Part shown: positions 36,901 to 49,069 of the stretch, in pieces
How positions within the stretch are numbered: position 1 is the first letter of the stretch
Layout of the letters: every line of letters starts with the position of its first letter
Position numbers and translations under genes: made by a program
Notes under the pieces: model-generated
What the model saw: the letters and a program-made list of their open reading frames with translations, nothing else
Databases searched by the model: none
What the model was told of the DNA's origin: nothing
From: Ancylostoma caninum
Lineage: Eukaryota > Nematoda > Chromadorea > Rhabditida > Ancylostomatidae
Assembly (NCBI GenBank): GCA_037903475.1
Contig: JBAJFG010000281.1
Coordinates: 248,001 to 312,000 of the forward strand
Length of the DNA: 64,000 bases
Reading direction: 5' to 3'

Positions 36901-39900
36901 AAATATTAAATAAGTATAGATAATAAATAAATAGAAAAGTAATAATAAATAATACGTAAATAAATACTAAATACGTAAATAAACTATGGAAAGTACCACA
37001 TAAAAAAGTACTACGCTTACATAGGATCGAATATTGCCCTAGATGTACTGGAAATAGGAAATTTGAACTCGAGTAAGTCGAGAACGCAGATGTTTGAAGG
37101 AGAGAAAGCAGTACAACCCCGGAACAAATATGAGGAGGGTTGAAGGCCCTACTTTTTATGGATGTTTGAAATTCTGGATCAAATCTTCAATTGTTAATTG
37201 AACTAATCGAATTCTTCTTTTTTTTATTCGTTCTCAAGCGTTTGCAAACCCAACAAAAGGGTTAACCAGCAAGAACCTGAGATGTCCGATATGTAATTCC
37301 ATCAAATTTTAAAAATTTCGGCGTCTTTTTTCTTTCTGCGGTACCTGTTCTGCATGTACAATAAAAATCCACCTCTGAAAGCCCATGCTGCCGTCGAATG
37401 CTTAAAAAATGATGATGTAGGGCGATTCAACATTTTTTCCCAAAATCCCTCGACTCCTTCGAGAATAGAGAATTTGTTTTTCCCTAGCGCATTCAGAGGT
37501 CTTTCCATGAACCCTTGATTTCCTAACAAAATTCCATAGAACCGGCTCTGCGCCGGGAATGCCCTGTCTTCGCATTTCGTCGAATTTGTACTCGCTACCC
37601 CCTACTGGGCTGAAAGGGACGCACGCCGCGCGATTTGTTGTTGCTTCCAGTCGATCATTGCCCTAATGTCCTTGTCCACTTGCAAATGCGGGAATTTCCT
37701 TTTTGGACAAGGTTTTGCCACACCCTTTTCACGAGTTTTTCCGCCGGTATGTTGTACGTGTATGGAATCCATTATCATATAGAACTTTTCATGGCGACCG
37801 GTCCTATTAACGCATTAGTGGGCGGGATAAATAGTGGCCAGAGAACTGAACCCTTCATGAAGAAAAAAACAGTAGAGGCTTATCCTGATCTGAAGCTCCA
37901 GCAAGGCATGGGATGTCTGAAGCGCGAAAAGAGCATGTAGTTTTCGTTCTTTGGGTCTGCTAAGGAAATGCGGACAACCGGGAATGTTCTTGAATCACTG
38001 TGGTCTCACCCGGGGCTTAGCGAAATTCTGACTTCTTCATCTGGAAGTTAACTCTTCGTGTTTTGGAGGTTATTAAACTCTGGAGCTTTCCACGTTTCCA
38101 TATCTGGGCTTTCGAACATTTCCCAGTTACTGGACGCTTATTAGCCATCTTTGGAGTTTTTGCCATCCTGCATATAGTAGGTTTCCAATTTTCGGAATCA
38201 ATCCTAACTTCCAATATCCGGTTCGTCCACATCACTAACTTTTATCTCAATTTTCTGCTCAATACACAGAATTTTTTTGCCACCTACTATCTCTCTGTCA
38301 TTTTTGGCTTCGCTTTCCCCAAACTTTTACAACCCTTCCCCTCTCGTTCCCACTCCCCTTCCGTAACGTCCAGCTCCTCACCTTGATAATCAGCCATAAA
38401 GTGCTTGACATTGCACTAGTACAGGAATCTTCCTTGCGTACATTTCATTATGCTACATTTTTGCTGCCCAAAAGGGCTACTTGATTTTCTGAATGATTAT
38501 TCTCTAAAATTACACACACCATTCGGAGCGAATGAGGGATCATGGAAATGATTTTTATATGGTGGGTAACTGCTGGCTATTTCAAGTCAAGGTTACGTAG
38601 TGACGTGTGCAACCAGTTCTGGCTCGGTCAACCAGAAGTTCCTATGAATCGCAATTCTAGGATGTGAGAGAAACAAAAGAAAGTTTATAGAATGCAAAGA
38701 AAAACTTGTAAACATCTGACACATTTTATAAACAAATATGAGCACAATGAGCACCACAGAACCACAGAGTCATGGAAATTAATATTCTATTTGGTTGGGT
38801 AAATCATAGAAACTAATGCTGTAATTGGTTGGGTAGAGGGATGTGCTGATCTTTATGATATGTAGAGGTAGAGGACCAATCATGCTGCATGCGTGCTTCC
38901 AGGTTTGCATCAAACAGAGTGCAGCGAGGGAAAAACACGAGAATGCAGTCGTACCACCTCGAATAAGTCGCGGAATACTAGCGTATAATTTGCGTGTGGG
39001 CTGCGTCTGAAATGCGTGACGGGCAATCTTTCATAATATAGGCATGCATCTGCCTTGAAGTCGAGTTGATGCGTTCTGTAATGATCGGAAGCTCTATAAA
39101 TGCTCCATATGTGGCATAAAATTGAAACACCTTCCCTAACCTCTGTCCGAAAATCGGACGGAAACCACCAGAATCCTTGCGAGTGCATCGAACTAAATTT
39201 CGAGCTGACCTGTCGGAAGACCTCGGTTTCCTTGCTATGAATATCTCTCTATTCCATCTAATGTGCTACTTGAAGGAGTGACAATAACAATGAATTGTGA
39301 TCCCTTCTCTCGAAAAATGTGAGAGCCGCGAACAGTTCCTTGTTGTATTTCCAGATGATTTCGAACGAAATTATGACAACCCTAGAATCATTCGGCATAA
39401 CTCACTTCCAGCCTCTAGACAGGTTTAGCCCATTAAGGCAGAATGATAAATGCAGTTGTTCAGGTCGAAAGCTTTTTCTAAGGCTAGTCATATTTTGATG
39501 AGAGTCTTAGGAAGGCAATTTCGAGTTTTTTACCAGAGCGAGCAAGAAGAGACGGCAGGAAATCTCATCTTGATAACGCTCTGGAAAGGAAAAATTGAAA
39601 AATTTGAAGAGTATGCTCAATTGAAAGCGCATCTTCAAGGAAAGTAAGCCTGAAAGCTTGGACGTAAGCCGAACATATGACAAGAAGACTGAGCTCTGGT
39701 ATGCTTTTTTGTATAAAAGTAGCACTTAGTTTGGTTTTTTTTTTGCGCATGGTGGGTCTCGCAGTTTAGCGTCGAAATTGACTAATTGGACGAGTTGACA
39801 CAACATCAAAGAATCTCTACATGTTTTTGAGTTCTATTTTACTCAGTCCCCTTGAATGATAAATGCGAAAATAATAGCGAATTGGTAACGATATGAGTCA

Positions 39901-40485
39901 CAAACATACGTAATAATAAGATGAATCGAGGAAACCGCTTAATTTCCCAACGCTCAATTAATCTGTACCCCATTTCCTCGTGCTAGTTGTCCGTTCTGTG
40001 AGTTCAGCGCGCGAACTCCCACGAGGACCACGCAGCTCATTCCTCATCAAAATTCGAGAGATAAGCCATCAAAACGGCGCAAATGTGACACGAAAACATA
40101 TGGCATGATTCACCGAATGAGATTCCTGAGAACAGACGGGTTTGACGTCAAAGAATTTGTCATTCCTCGCCCGTCAGGATGAGGCAGCAGCTTATCGCGG
40201 ATGTCCTGAGTGCCATGGTAATGTGCTGAGGTCAAAGCCTTTCTTAGATGTTTTTCTCCTGACAGCTGAAAGGGTTAAAAGGGGAGAGGCGCAACCCCCA
40301 CGGAAGGTTTCTTGCGACGGTCTGTTCTGGTGTCATTTAGAATAGGTTAAAGCCCAGCTTTTTAGGTCAGTCTGGATTAATCGTGATTGCGTTGTGGTAT
40401 TTCTGGCAGAAATGTCCCTCCACAAACGCATCCCCCCTCCACATTGAATTGCATATTCCTGTGCATTTACCGTTTAGAGTACCCG
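33940..40485. other. Gene-free stretch
   Basis: No recognised exon. Includes the CGCA-rich block at 35690-36810 and an AATA-rich low-complexity tract at about 36860-36985. Open frames on both strands at 34100-34530 overlap one another and none shows a known domain. Confidence 0.4.
35690..36810. repeat. CGCA/TGCG-rich block with TAGTATA words
   Basis: Dense ACGCACGCG, ATGCATGCG and GCGCGCAC words, interspersed with TTTAGTATAGA, CTAGTATAAA, CTAGTATAAA and CATAGTATAAG. The composition contrasts sharply with the AT-rich flanks and resembles the patch at 14140-14320. The block looks like several overlapping degenerate repeat copies. Confidence 0.5.
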
Positions 40486-40489
40486 CGGT

Positions 40490-40865
40490 AAACTCAATAA
40501 CGTACCAAACTTGCCTTTTACCTAGCACCCATCTATATGTTTACCCTTACGACGCCGTCCATGTCCAGCTGCTACCCACACCCATGGGCCATGCTTTCAG
40601 TGATTCATCCGAACCCATAGCTTAGATCCATGATGGAGATTACACGGGGTAAACGGTTGACATGCCAATGTTTGCTCATCTTTAGCACGCATGTTGATAC
40701 GTTTACCCTGGGTAGACCCGGCAATGCATGCCGACCCAGGGCTAAGGTTCCTGAGGCTTATGCATCATTGAGATCACACAGGGTAAATGTGTTCACACCA
40801 CACAAATTTACCCATCGTTAATACGACAGCAAAACGTCCACCCTGGGTAATCGCATTAATGCATC
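40490..40865 (-). repeat. GGGTA-rich dispersed repeat, copy 5 (extended)
   Basis: On the minus strand: CCATGGGTGTGGGTAGCAG, AAGGGTAAACATATAGATGG and GTGCTAGGTAAAAGGC. It is followed by further ACCCTGGGTA/GGGTAAA words up to 40850, suggesting internal amplification of the unit. Confidence 0.75.
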
Positions 40866-40914
40866 CAGGCCCTAAATGCGTAAGCGAGCAAAACTAGGCC
40901 ACCAAACCAATAGT

Positions 40915-41015
40915 CACGTGCTGCGTCTCCTAGCATTGCATAGTCTATAGGGTAACCAATCACGCCAACCATAGTTGGTTTGGTTGATTACCGTTCCATG
41001 AATCCCATCATTTTG
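40915..41015 (+). repeat. CCAAT-containing dispersed repeat, copy A
   Basis: Contains CGTCTCCTAGCATTGCATAG, GGTAACCAATCACGCCAACC, GTTGGTTTGGTTGATTACC and CATGAATCCCA. Related to copies at 42575 and 42855. Confidence 0.7.
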
Positions 41016-42574
41016 CCTATCCAGAGTTTTTTTTTGTTTGGTTGCTATACTGAATGAAAGCAAGTGTTATTATTTCAATAACTCCTTTTGATCAAGGTCT
41101 TTCCACTTGGTTGGTTTTGCGCCAATGTGGCTATTATTGCAGCTATAATAAAACCTTGAAAAAAGTGAGCTGCTGTAATTTCCTTTCCATGCAAGATCGT
41201 TTACTTGAAATAATGCTCAGAAAAAAAGCAGAGGAGCCTTTGAATTAATTTGTTCAATTTGATTAGCATGGCAATGAGCCCACAAAATGCACCGCAGAAT
41301 TAATTCAGCGACGTGGGAATGAGAAGAATAGGAAAAGCTAAACCAATGTAAAACATTGCCCCGCTTGAATGTGAGGTGTCGTGTCTGGGAAGGAGGGTCA
41401 AGTCCTATGAGTGTGATTGACCTGACCAATTCACCTACCTTACCAAGCGCAGGAATCTGCTGCACCGTCTCCTATGGGTGCGACACTATCCATTGCTTTG
41501 ATAAGAGTAGTGAAGATACCAATATGGAAAAAAAAATGGAAAGATTCCCTAAGGCATTTTATTTCAACAGAAATGAATGATTTCTTATGATATTGTTATT
41601 AGTTGAAATATTATGATTAACAATTGGTAATTAGAAATGGATATCTACAAATAAAATAAGGAATTCAAAAAAGCTAATATATTTTCCATTCAGTTCGTCC
41701 TCAAAGTAATTTTAAAGTTTTGGTGATTCATTTCCGGGTGATGGGGAAGAGGTCGACTCGTTCGCCTATGATATCCCTCCCTATATATCTATAGATTTTA
41801 ATATGTTACTATTTCAGTAATGTTCAGTCATCGAGCTTGATATTGTGTCAACCGTATTTTGAAATATTTGGGTATCAGGCACTTCTACGGTCAATGTTAT
41901 TGTTATTTTTGCACAAAAACTGAGCTGCTTCCCGCACCTTATCGCTGTTATCTTTCACTAGCAGTCAATACAGACAGTGAATGTGCTGTTTCTAGGTTAA
42001 GAAACACATGCAGCGAAATGGGAGAGAACTGGAAAGAACTTTCTGATTGAAATGGCATTATTGTGTGCACGTTGTTGGCGATGACATGTCATCGGTATTC
42101 TCATTTACCTCGACGAATACTTGCTGGCATCCATTGTTCTCCTACTTTTGACTGGTTTTCGTCTCTAATTCTCTTTCATTTTGGATGAAATTTCGGATGA
42201 AATTTCTCCGAATTTCACCGTTAGTTGAGTAACACATTCGAACTTGATTAAGTCGCCCAGATACCTAACTAGAGTTCTCTTCTCGAACTAGTGAACGAGC
42301 TCCTTGGAATTGACTCAGCCCTAGTGACTGTTTTTGTGATGTCTCGTGCTCTCTGGACGACTACAGAGAAATTAAGGAATATGTATTGTCCAGATATGTC
42401 ACCCGATAAGATAATGTAGGTAACTGAAATCGAGAAAACTATCCTTTCGGTCTCTCCAGCATCAGTACCGCGCATTCACGGGGTCCTATGTATTGGTTCT
42501 CGAAAGGCGGAAGGCGCGATCTTGGGTTAGGATTCTTGGATCAAAAAAAGCGAACTGAACCAAGTTTCGTTCTC

Positions 42575-42665
42575 CACCCCCTATCTAGTCTATGGGATAA
42601 CCAATCACAGTAACTATTTATTGGTTTGTCTGGTCAGAGCTTCATGAATTCAGCCCTGGATATCA
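42575..42665 (+). repeat. CCAAT-containing dispersed repeat, copy B
   Basis: TAGTCTATGGGATAACCAAT, CACAGTAACT, TTGGTTTGTCTGGTCAGAGC and TTCATGAATTCAGCCCTG match copy A in order. Confidence 0.7.
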
Positions 42666-42854
42666 TCCCCTCTAGCTTCAACATGTGTAAATCCCCCACA
42701 TATTTGTGCATGCCATCCTTCCATAGATTTCTCCTTCCTCGTTTTTCATCCTGCACGTTTTCCAATGATTTTCATCTCTAATGTCTTCTGAGCTAGGATT
42801 GATGAACACATAACCAAGCGACGTCGGACTAGCAAGCTAACCTTCGCGCCCTCC

Positions 42855-42955
42855 GTCTCCTGGGATTGCGTAGTCTTTACCATAACCAGTCAGCTTAACC
42901 GTCGTTGATTTGCTTGGTTATAGCTTCATGAACCCCAGCACTGAGTAAGGTGAAG
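42855..42955 (+). repeat. CCAAT-containing dispersed repeat, copy C
   Basis: CGTCTCCTGGGATTGCGTAG, CATAACCAGTCAGCTTAACC, TTGATTTGCTTGGTTATAGC and TTCATGAACCCCAGC. It keeps the left block shared with copy A and the right block shared with copy B. Confidence 0.7.
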
Positions 42956-42959
42956 CGAT

Positions 42960-45900
42960 GGAATTCTCATTATATGCTCGTAAAAATTCCAAATTAGCCC
43001 TATGATTTTGGGAACGGTTGTAGCTGAGGCGATATGATTGGTAACCCTGTTAACTGATACTTGTGTCACACATAGGAAACTACTTCAAGATTTATCTCAT
43101 ACTGTTGTAAGAAAACTAATTTATATTTGAAAGCTCTTGTATGTGGCTGAGGGGATTATAAAACCTGAACTACGCCTTATTCAATCCCTAAGCGGTTTTT
43201 CTCACAGGATTTCATATCAAGCGACACATACTGATCTGCAAGCGTCTTGGTATCCCGGCTGTCGAGTCGAGCGTTAACGAACTGGGCTTCCATGCTCACA
43301 TTTTCATCACAGTTTCGTTGTGAAGTGTTGAAAAAAGTGGCGTTCAAGAGGATAGTTTGCACCTCCCTCGAGCTTCACGCGTTCTGAGTGCCGATCTCTT
43401 GGTCGAATCGATGAAGGAGGCAACTATCGAGTTTGGTTTGCTCCCTTACCCCACCTTGCCACCTTTTATTTTCGCGTTTTTTTTTGACTGCCTTTGTTGC
43501 TTCGCATTTAATTTTTGATATCCTCACTTTGTCTCACGTGCCTCCTTCTGCTCACGTCATCGTTTGCGAGGGAGTGGTTTCGTCGCTAGCGATCAGCTGA
43601 TTGCAGTCGAGGGCATTTCAGTGCAGAATTCCTCCTGCAGCAGACATTGGCATTCAGCGCAAATCTTGCACGCGGATCAAACGAGGCGACTGTCTGAATT
43701 CCGCAACTGAACGGAATTCCTCGCCACTTGCAGCTGGCATCGTCATCGCTCCCACACGAAACGTCCTGTTTCTCAAGGAGTCATCCCGTTCCCAGGGCGC
43801 GAACTGGCCGGGAAAGCAGCGTCGCTCAATCGGAACCGTGTGTCGGACACTGTTGCTTTGTGCATCCGTTTGTGTTGTCGGCCATCCGACTGCTATGCCG
43901 GCGCTGACACATCCGCACTGACGTCGACTCTGTGTGCAAATCGTCGTTTGCACGTTCGTCACCTCGTTTTCCGCATTTCTTCACTGCTTATATCCTCCAG
44001 CACTGCGGATGCCATTGTAAAATGTCGCCGTGCTGCAGGTGACCGCGAATCCAAGCCTCTGGATTGCGGTCTGTGGGGTTCGCAGCACCCGCTCCTTTTT
44101 TATGTAGAATTTTTGATTGATCAGCTGATTGTTGAGTCATCGCCCATCGCATGGCAATGAGTGTACATGGCGGTTATTGCATTAAAATGTGTTTATTGAG
44201 TGCACTTTTTGCAAAAATCCTCATTTTGACATCATGTCAGGGTTAAAATTGGAACTTTAACTAGTTCTAATGATAGCATGCTGCACTGGAGTCGGTTAAT
44301 GTGGCTTGCTTTTATTCTCGTGCAGGCTTTACTCCCTCTTGAGTTTGAGTTGGTTGATCATTCACATTCTCAAATTCTTCTCCATCCCATACCATTCCTC
44401 CATTTTCATTGGTTCACCACTGGTGATTACTCCAATGCAGGTTTATCGTTTTCTCCCGCTCTTTCACGCTGTTACCCGCCCTCGACTCTTTAAACTTTGA
44501 TTCTCTAACATGCGGTTATGGATGCGCTTTTATTCTCTCGAATTCAGTTTTGTTCGGAACATGGTCATTTTTGACATTCACCTCATCGACCTTGTTGCTT
44601 TTCATCGCTAGTACTCGCTTGCTGTCGCTTGATCCCGCTCAGTGCCGCCTAGCTCGCTCGCTTGATATCGTGAAAGTGGCTCATTCATTCACACCTTTAA
44701 TTCCTGTCAATATGTTTTGCAATATGCACTTTCATTTTTTGAATATTTTCTGTGTTCTTTGTATTTTATATTTTCTATTCTATTTCATTGATCATTTGTT
44801 TTCACTTTTACTATTTCGTTCGTCATTATTTTCAGTTTTATCTACAGTTTTATCTACATTCTATCTTTTCTATTAAATTCTGTATTTTTTATTGTCTACG
44901 TGCCTGTATTGTCGCTTACGCTCGCTCACCATCACCTACATTTGAGAAAATGGTTCTACCGACAATCAGGCGTACTATCGTAATTATTTCCTCTGGCGTC
45001 TAATCAAAAGATGTCGCGCTTAGTCGGTTGCACTCGCACATAGCAAGATTATCGTGGGAAATTCTCAAGTACTTGTTCAGAGTGGAAATTCACGCCGTGG
45101 TGATGCTGTAGTAGTGCAACCACTCTACCAATTTTTATTGTGATTTTTATCATTTTCCAATGAGTCTCGCTCAATGTCGCGCTTGTCGCCCGACTAGATT
45201 TTGCTGATTTTCAGAGCTGTTCTGCGAAATTTCGCATCTCAAATCAGACGTGTGCCTTTTGAAGGCTGTGGTCTGTACGCTCTCGAAATTACCATTCATC
45301 ATTCGCTGTGGAATGCAACTGTTGCACGGTTGTTTTTGGTGCTGGGGTCATTGATTTCGCTGCCACTGGTATATCCACTGTGTTTGCTGAGTGAATAATT
45401 GCTTTCATGTGTGTTGACAGCCGGAAAACCATGCAGCTGTTGCGTTCTTTGTGTTTTCTTTGCGTGTGCACTTCTCTGTGCTGGGCATTGCCTCGGTTAG
45501 TGTATGTGTCCTCTGGGTTCTCTTTCACTTGCAGTGTCTTTCTTTGTCGTTCTAAAGGTGTGAACGAAGGTATAAGAATGTGACGCGATCTATAAATCCT
45601 CAACTTCAAGAATAAAATTAGGAGTATTTCGAGTTGCTGATCAATATATCGATCGCCAGAATCCTTGGCTCCCACCTGTGTGGGGGGCTTTGGTGTTGAG
45701 CTCTGCTTATGCCTGCACAGCGCACAAGCACAATCAGCTGATCGGTCGGCTGTTCAGGAAGCGACAAAAAACTTTATGGAGCAGCTGGCTTTCAGGCATT
45801 CACGGCATTTTGTTTTCGGTGCTCGCCCCCTCTGGTGGCAGCGGCCGTTTCGGCGCCGCTTTCTCTTCCACTTTCTTCTCGTCTTTTTCCCTCATTTTCT

Positions 45901-46245
45901 TCTTTGTCTTCTTTGAAACTGGAGAAGAGAACGTATTTTTACGTGAGAGTCATGTTTCTGTTATGAGAGGCAAAGTTTTTCCTTTGAAGAAGTTGAATTC
46001 GCGCACTCTGCTCCTGCCTAGCTTCTTGCCATGACATCTTACTTCTTTTTCCTTTTTTTCCTTTTTTTACACATCTTTTTAATTTTCCTTCTGATTAATT
46101 CCTCTGCAATCTGACTCATTGCTTTCATTCTCATGAATTCTTCATCAGCATTTTTTTATTGGAGGAGGGGCTGCTGGTATTTTGCGGCGTTGTCATTTAT
46201 TTGTTGTGGTTCACATCCTTTTGTTCTATCGAACTGCTTCACCCG
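42960..46245. other. Gene-free stretch; GC-rich patch then pyrimidine-rich tract
   Basis: 43560-44110 is GC-rich with open frames on both strands and no recognised domain; it could be an undetected promoter or first exon. 44280-46100 is strongly T/C-rich on the plus strand, with recurrent CTCGCT/GTCGC words and hydrophobic chance frames. Confidence 0.35.
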
Positions 46246-46248
46246 CCC

Positions 46249-46714
46249 TTAAAAAGCAGTGTCTCAGCTCAATGACCGCGCTCGAGATTTGCACGAGCCG
46301 CTGAGCACAAAGATGTACTTTATGTTTCGTGAAAACGTCGAGAACACCATAAGTTAAGGGTTTCCATGGCCGGGATTTTGAAATTCTCGGCCAGTGGACG
46401 AGAGGGTTCATCCCGCAGCAAGAGCTAGCTGAGGGTGCGGGATGTTTTTCCGAAACGGCAGTACTTTATCAGTTGATAATAGCCACCGCTTAGAAGTTCA
46501 TTCTTATGTGCAGCCTTAACTTCCCAGCTCCGCTTTTGCTAGCTTCCTAGCAATGGAACTCGTCCGCTCCAATATTGAATTTGGTCCTCAAAATAGGGGT
46601 TTTTAACCATTTTTTTTTCGCATTTCAAGCACACTATTGGAATCAGCACGTCGAGTAGGGCCAGATTCCGTTGACATCTCGATACCCATCATAAGGTGAG
46701 ACACTGCCTTTAAG
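46249..46714 (+). mobile_element. TTAA-type inverted-repeat MITE, copy 4
   Basis: Left end TTAAAAAGCAGTGTCTCAGC and right end GGTGAGACACTGCCTTTAA. The terminal repeats are inverted with TTAA at both edges. The interior is only partly similar to the other copies (a GTGCTGATTCCAATAGTGTG block on the minus strand). Confidence 0.82.
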
Positions 46715-48985
46715 TAAAAAATAATATATATACAATGTTATATAATGATATGTGAATACAAAGATATTACTCTACCAACAAATGGTGTATATAGTAAATC
46801 ATAGATAATACTTAATACATGATAACACAACAATGGATGCCAAATATTTGAGTGATCGTGACCATTCTTATGTAGCAAATTTCAAAGCACTGACCAAAAT
46901 AAAAGAAATCAGTTTTGGGAAGGAAAAATTAATGAACTTCATAAAAATTTTTTGATGTAAAGAAGTGGTCTACGGTCCTCCTTTCCTCTACCTCTGGGCT
47001 GTGGGACCTTTCCTTCTTTGAAAATTCTGATTTTCAACTCGCTGCAAGTCGAATATTCGAATATTGAGTATGTTTAATGCTGCCAACACATTGATGCATA
47101 GGTTGTTCTGCATTCCCCTACCTCTGACATAGTAATGTTCAACACTCATCACTGTACGGTTCATTTCTCGATATTTTAGGGGTATGCAATATCAAACACC
47201 TTGGAAACTTCTGGAGTTTTCGAAAAAAAAAAACGGCAGAATTCCATTGGCAGCAAATTTGAGAGCTACGTCATCGAAAGCCATTCCAATGTTGTGATGT
47301 AGTCTGTTTATTTAAAGGCGGGGCAATATCTGAACTGCGGCATGTGTTTTATATTTTCTTCACAATTGTGGTCGTGTTCTTTGTTAAATCGCTTCTCTCT
47401 GTGCATACTTTTTGGCATGAGGCTCTTTTTTTAGGATGTAAGCTATTTTTGAAAGATAGCTCTCCTCATCAGGTTAGGGTCTTATCTACAGCGGTTCTTT
47501 CGAAATATGGCTGCCCACCGCATCATTGTAGGAATGGAAATTCTACCCCATTCTCGCACTACTCTTCCGTTTACGATGGTATTGAATATAGGTCTTCTTT
47601 ATTAAGGAGGAGGTCCATCAACTTGTAAATGATTTTGAGCATGTTTTTAGTCTGATTTTGAAACCCCTAATCTGGGCAGACCTTCTTGGTGAAGACGAAA
47701 TTTCTCTTGTCCATCTCTCCTCCCCCTCCCCTTCGCACCCCAGCCACCCTCCCCCCCCTCTACCGGGATCACTGCTGCTATCAGGTGCTCTTAACTCGGC
47801 TACTTTTCCGTAACGGAAGGCGCATCTCAGCTTTGAGAAGAAGAAAATAACTGCCATTCAACAGCAGTAACTTTTTTGTTAAGATTTGAAGAAAGTGCTA
47901 CACTCCAGAAACCGATAGAATAAATTTCTAACGGCGATCTCTTCTTATACCGAACACAAATCCAACATCAACCAAGAATTTGGGACATCTGCCTGGAAGT
48001 TCTTACCCTTTTTACCGGAACCCTGCTATAGAAGTAGAAAATTTTTAACCCCAACCGTATAGATGACGTCACCGATTGACCGCTAAGTTGTACGAGTTGT
48101 CACGTCAAGTCATTGAATTACATTTCTTCAACGTATCACCGTCAATCAGTCGTATCTTAATGTGATATGTGTGTTTCTCATTGACCTTAATGTGCTTTGG
48201 CTTGTTGTGCTGGATCGGAACAGACACGTTCTGCGCACGATTCTCGATCATCTATTTGGACAGCGTGTACGCCCCGCGAAAGACGTATGCAACTTGTAAT
48301 CCAGCTACGGTAGATGAAATTACTCCTCCTGGCTCTGGAAGAGTTTGTTGACGCCCGGCCACATATCCGGGCCAGCTGCACGATTTGCGCGATTTTCTCG
48401 TGAAATCACAGTGTGGAATAACAAATTATTGTGTCGGTCACGCTTGCAGGCCTTGGATTGTACTGAAGCACGAACATGTCGCGCTCCACTGCACTTGGGC
48501 TATTTTCGGCGCTATAGTGTCGTTGGCACGTTGAGGAGCCTTTCTGGAATAATCTATGAGATTTGTTTCATCTGAGGTTTGATTATATTGTTTTGCTTCT
48601 TGAGCAGGAATAAGGGTAGGGATCTCCTGTGAAAAATGCTATGGTGTTTCCACAAGTGCTATTTGTCATAGCAAACAATTTCCTTTTGAATGCTATCTTT
48701 CAAATGATTTCCATTTATCTACGTCTTTAGCCTTTTGCATCATATTTGATTGCACTTTGATTGTATTAATTAATGGTCAAATGAATAGGCAAATAAACAA
48801 ACAAATAGACAATTAACTAAATAAATATCCTCGTAATGAATAAATAAATAAAGATTCTCTGGTTTCCCTCTTATGTCGTATAATCCTACCTCCTACTTTG
48901 GCCATTTGCGGACTGCGATTGCAAAAGTTTCTCATTCTGGCTACTGTTTGTACGTTAAATCAGGATTGACTTTCTGAGATCTAAC
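46715..48985. other. Gene-free stretch
   Basis: AT-rich. A CpG-rich section at 48170-48560 has short frames on both strands; one plus frame of 60 codons starts with a hydrophobic stretch but cannot be assigned. An AATA/ATAAATA tract occupies 48780-48855. Confidence 0.35.
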
Positions 48986-48990
48986 GATGA

Positions 48991-49060
48991 GCACGTGTGG
49001 CGCAGTGGCGAGAGGCGCACTCCGACCCCGCACGGCGATGGTTCGATCCCGCCCCAAGCC
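48991..49060 (+). repeat. tRNA-derived SINE or tRNA pseudogene head
   Basis: A perfect RNA polymerase III A box, TGGCGCAGTGG (48998-49008), and a B box, GGTTCGATCCC (49040-49050), lie at tRNA spacing. The presumed acceptor arms (GCACGTG versus the CCAAGCC region) do not pair properly, and the T stem has a mismatch. This argues against a working tRNA and for a tRNA-derived retroposon or pseudogene. The unrelated tail continues AGTCAAGCCATCCATTCAG. Confidence 0.65.
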
Positions 49061-49069
49061 AGTCAAGCC

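Noticed and set aside
44278..45003. Phe/Leu-rich plus-strand frames resembling membrane proteins
   Set aside because: The tract is T/C-rich, and hydrophobic runs follow from composition. No splice or start evidence.
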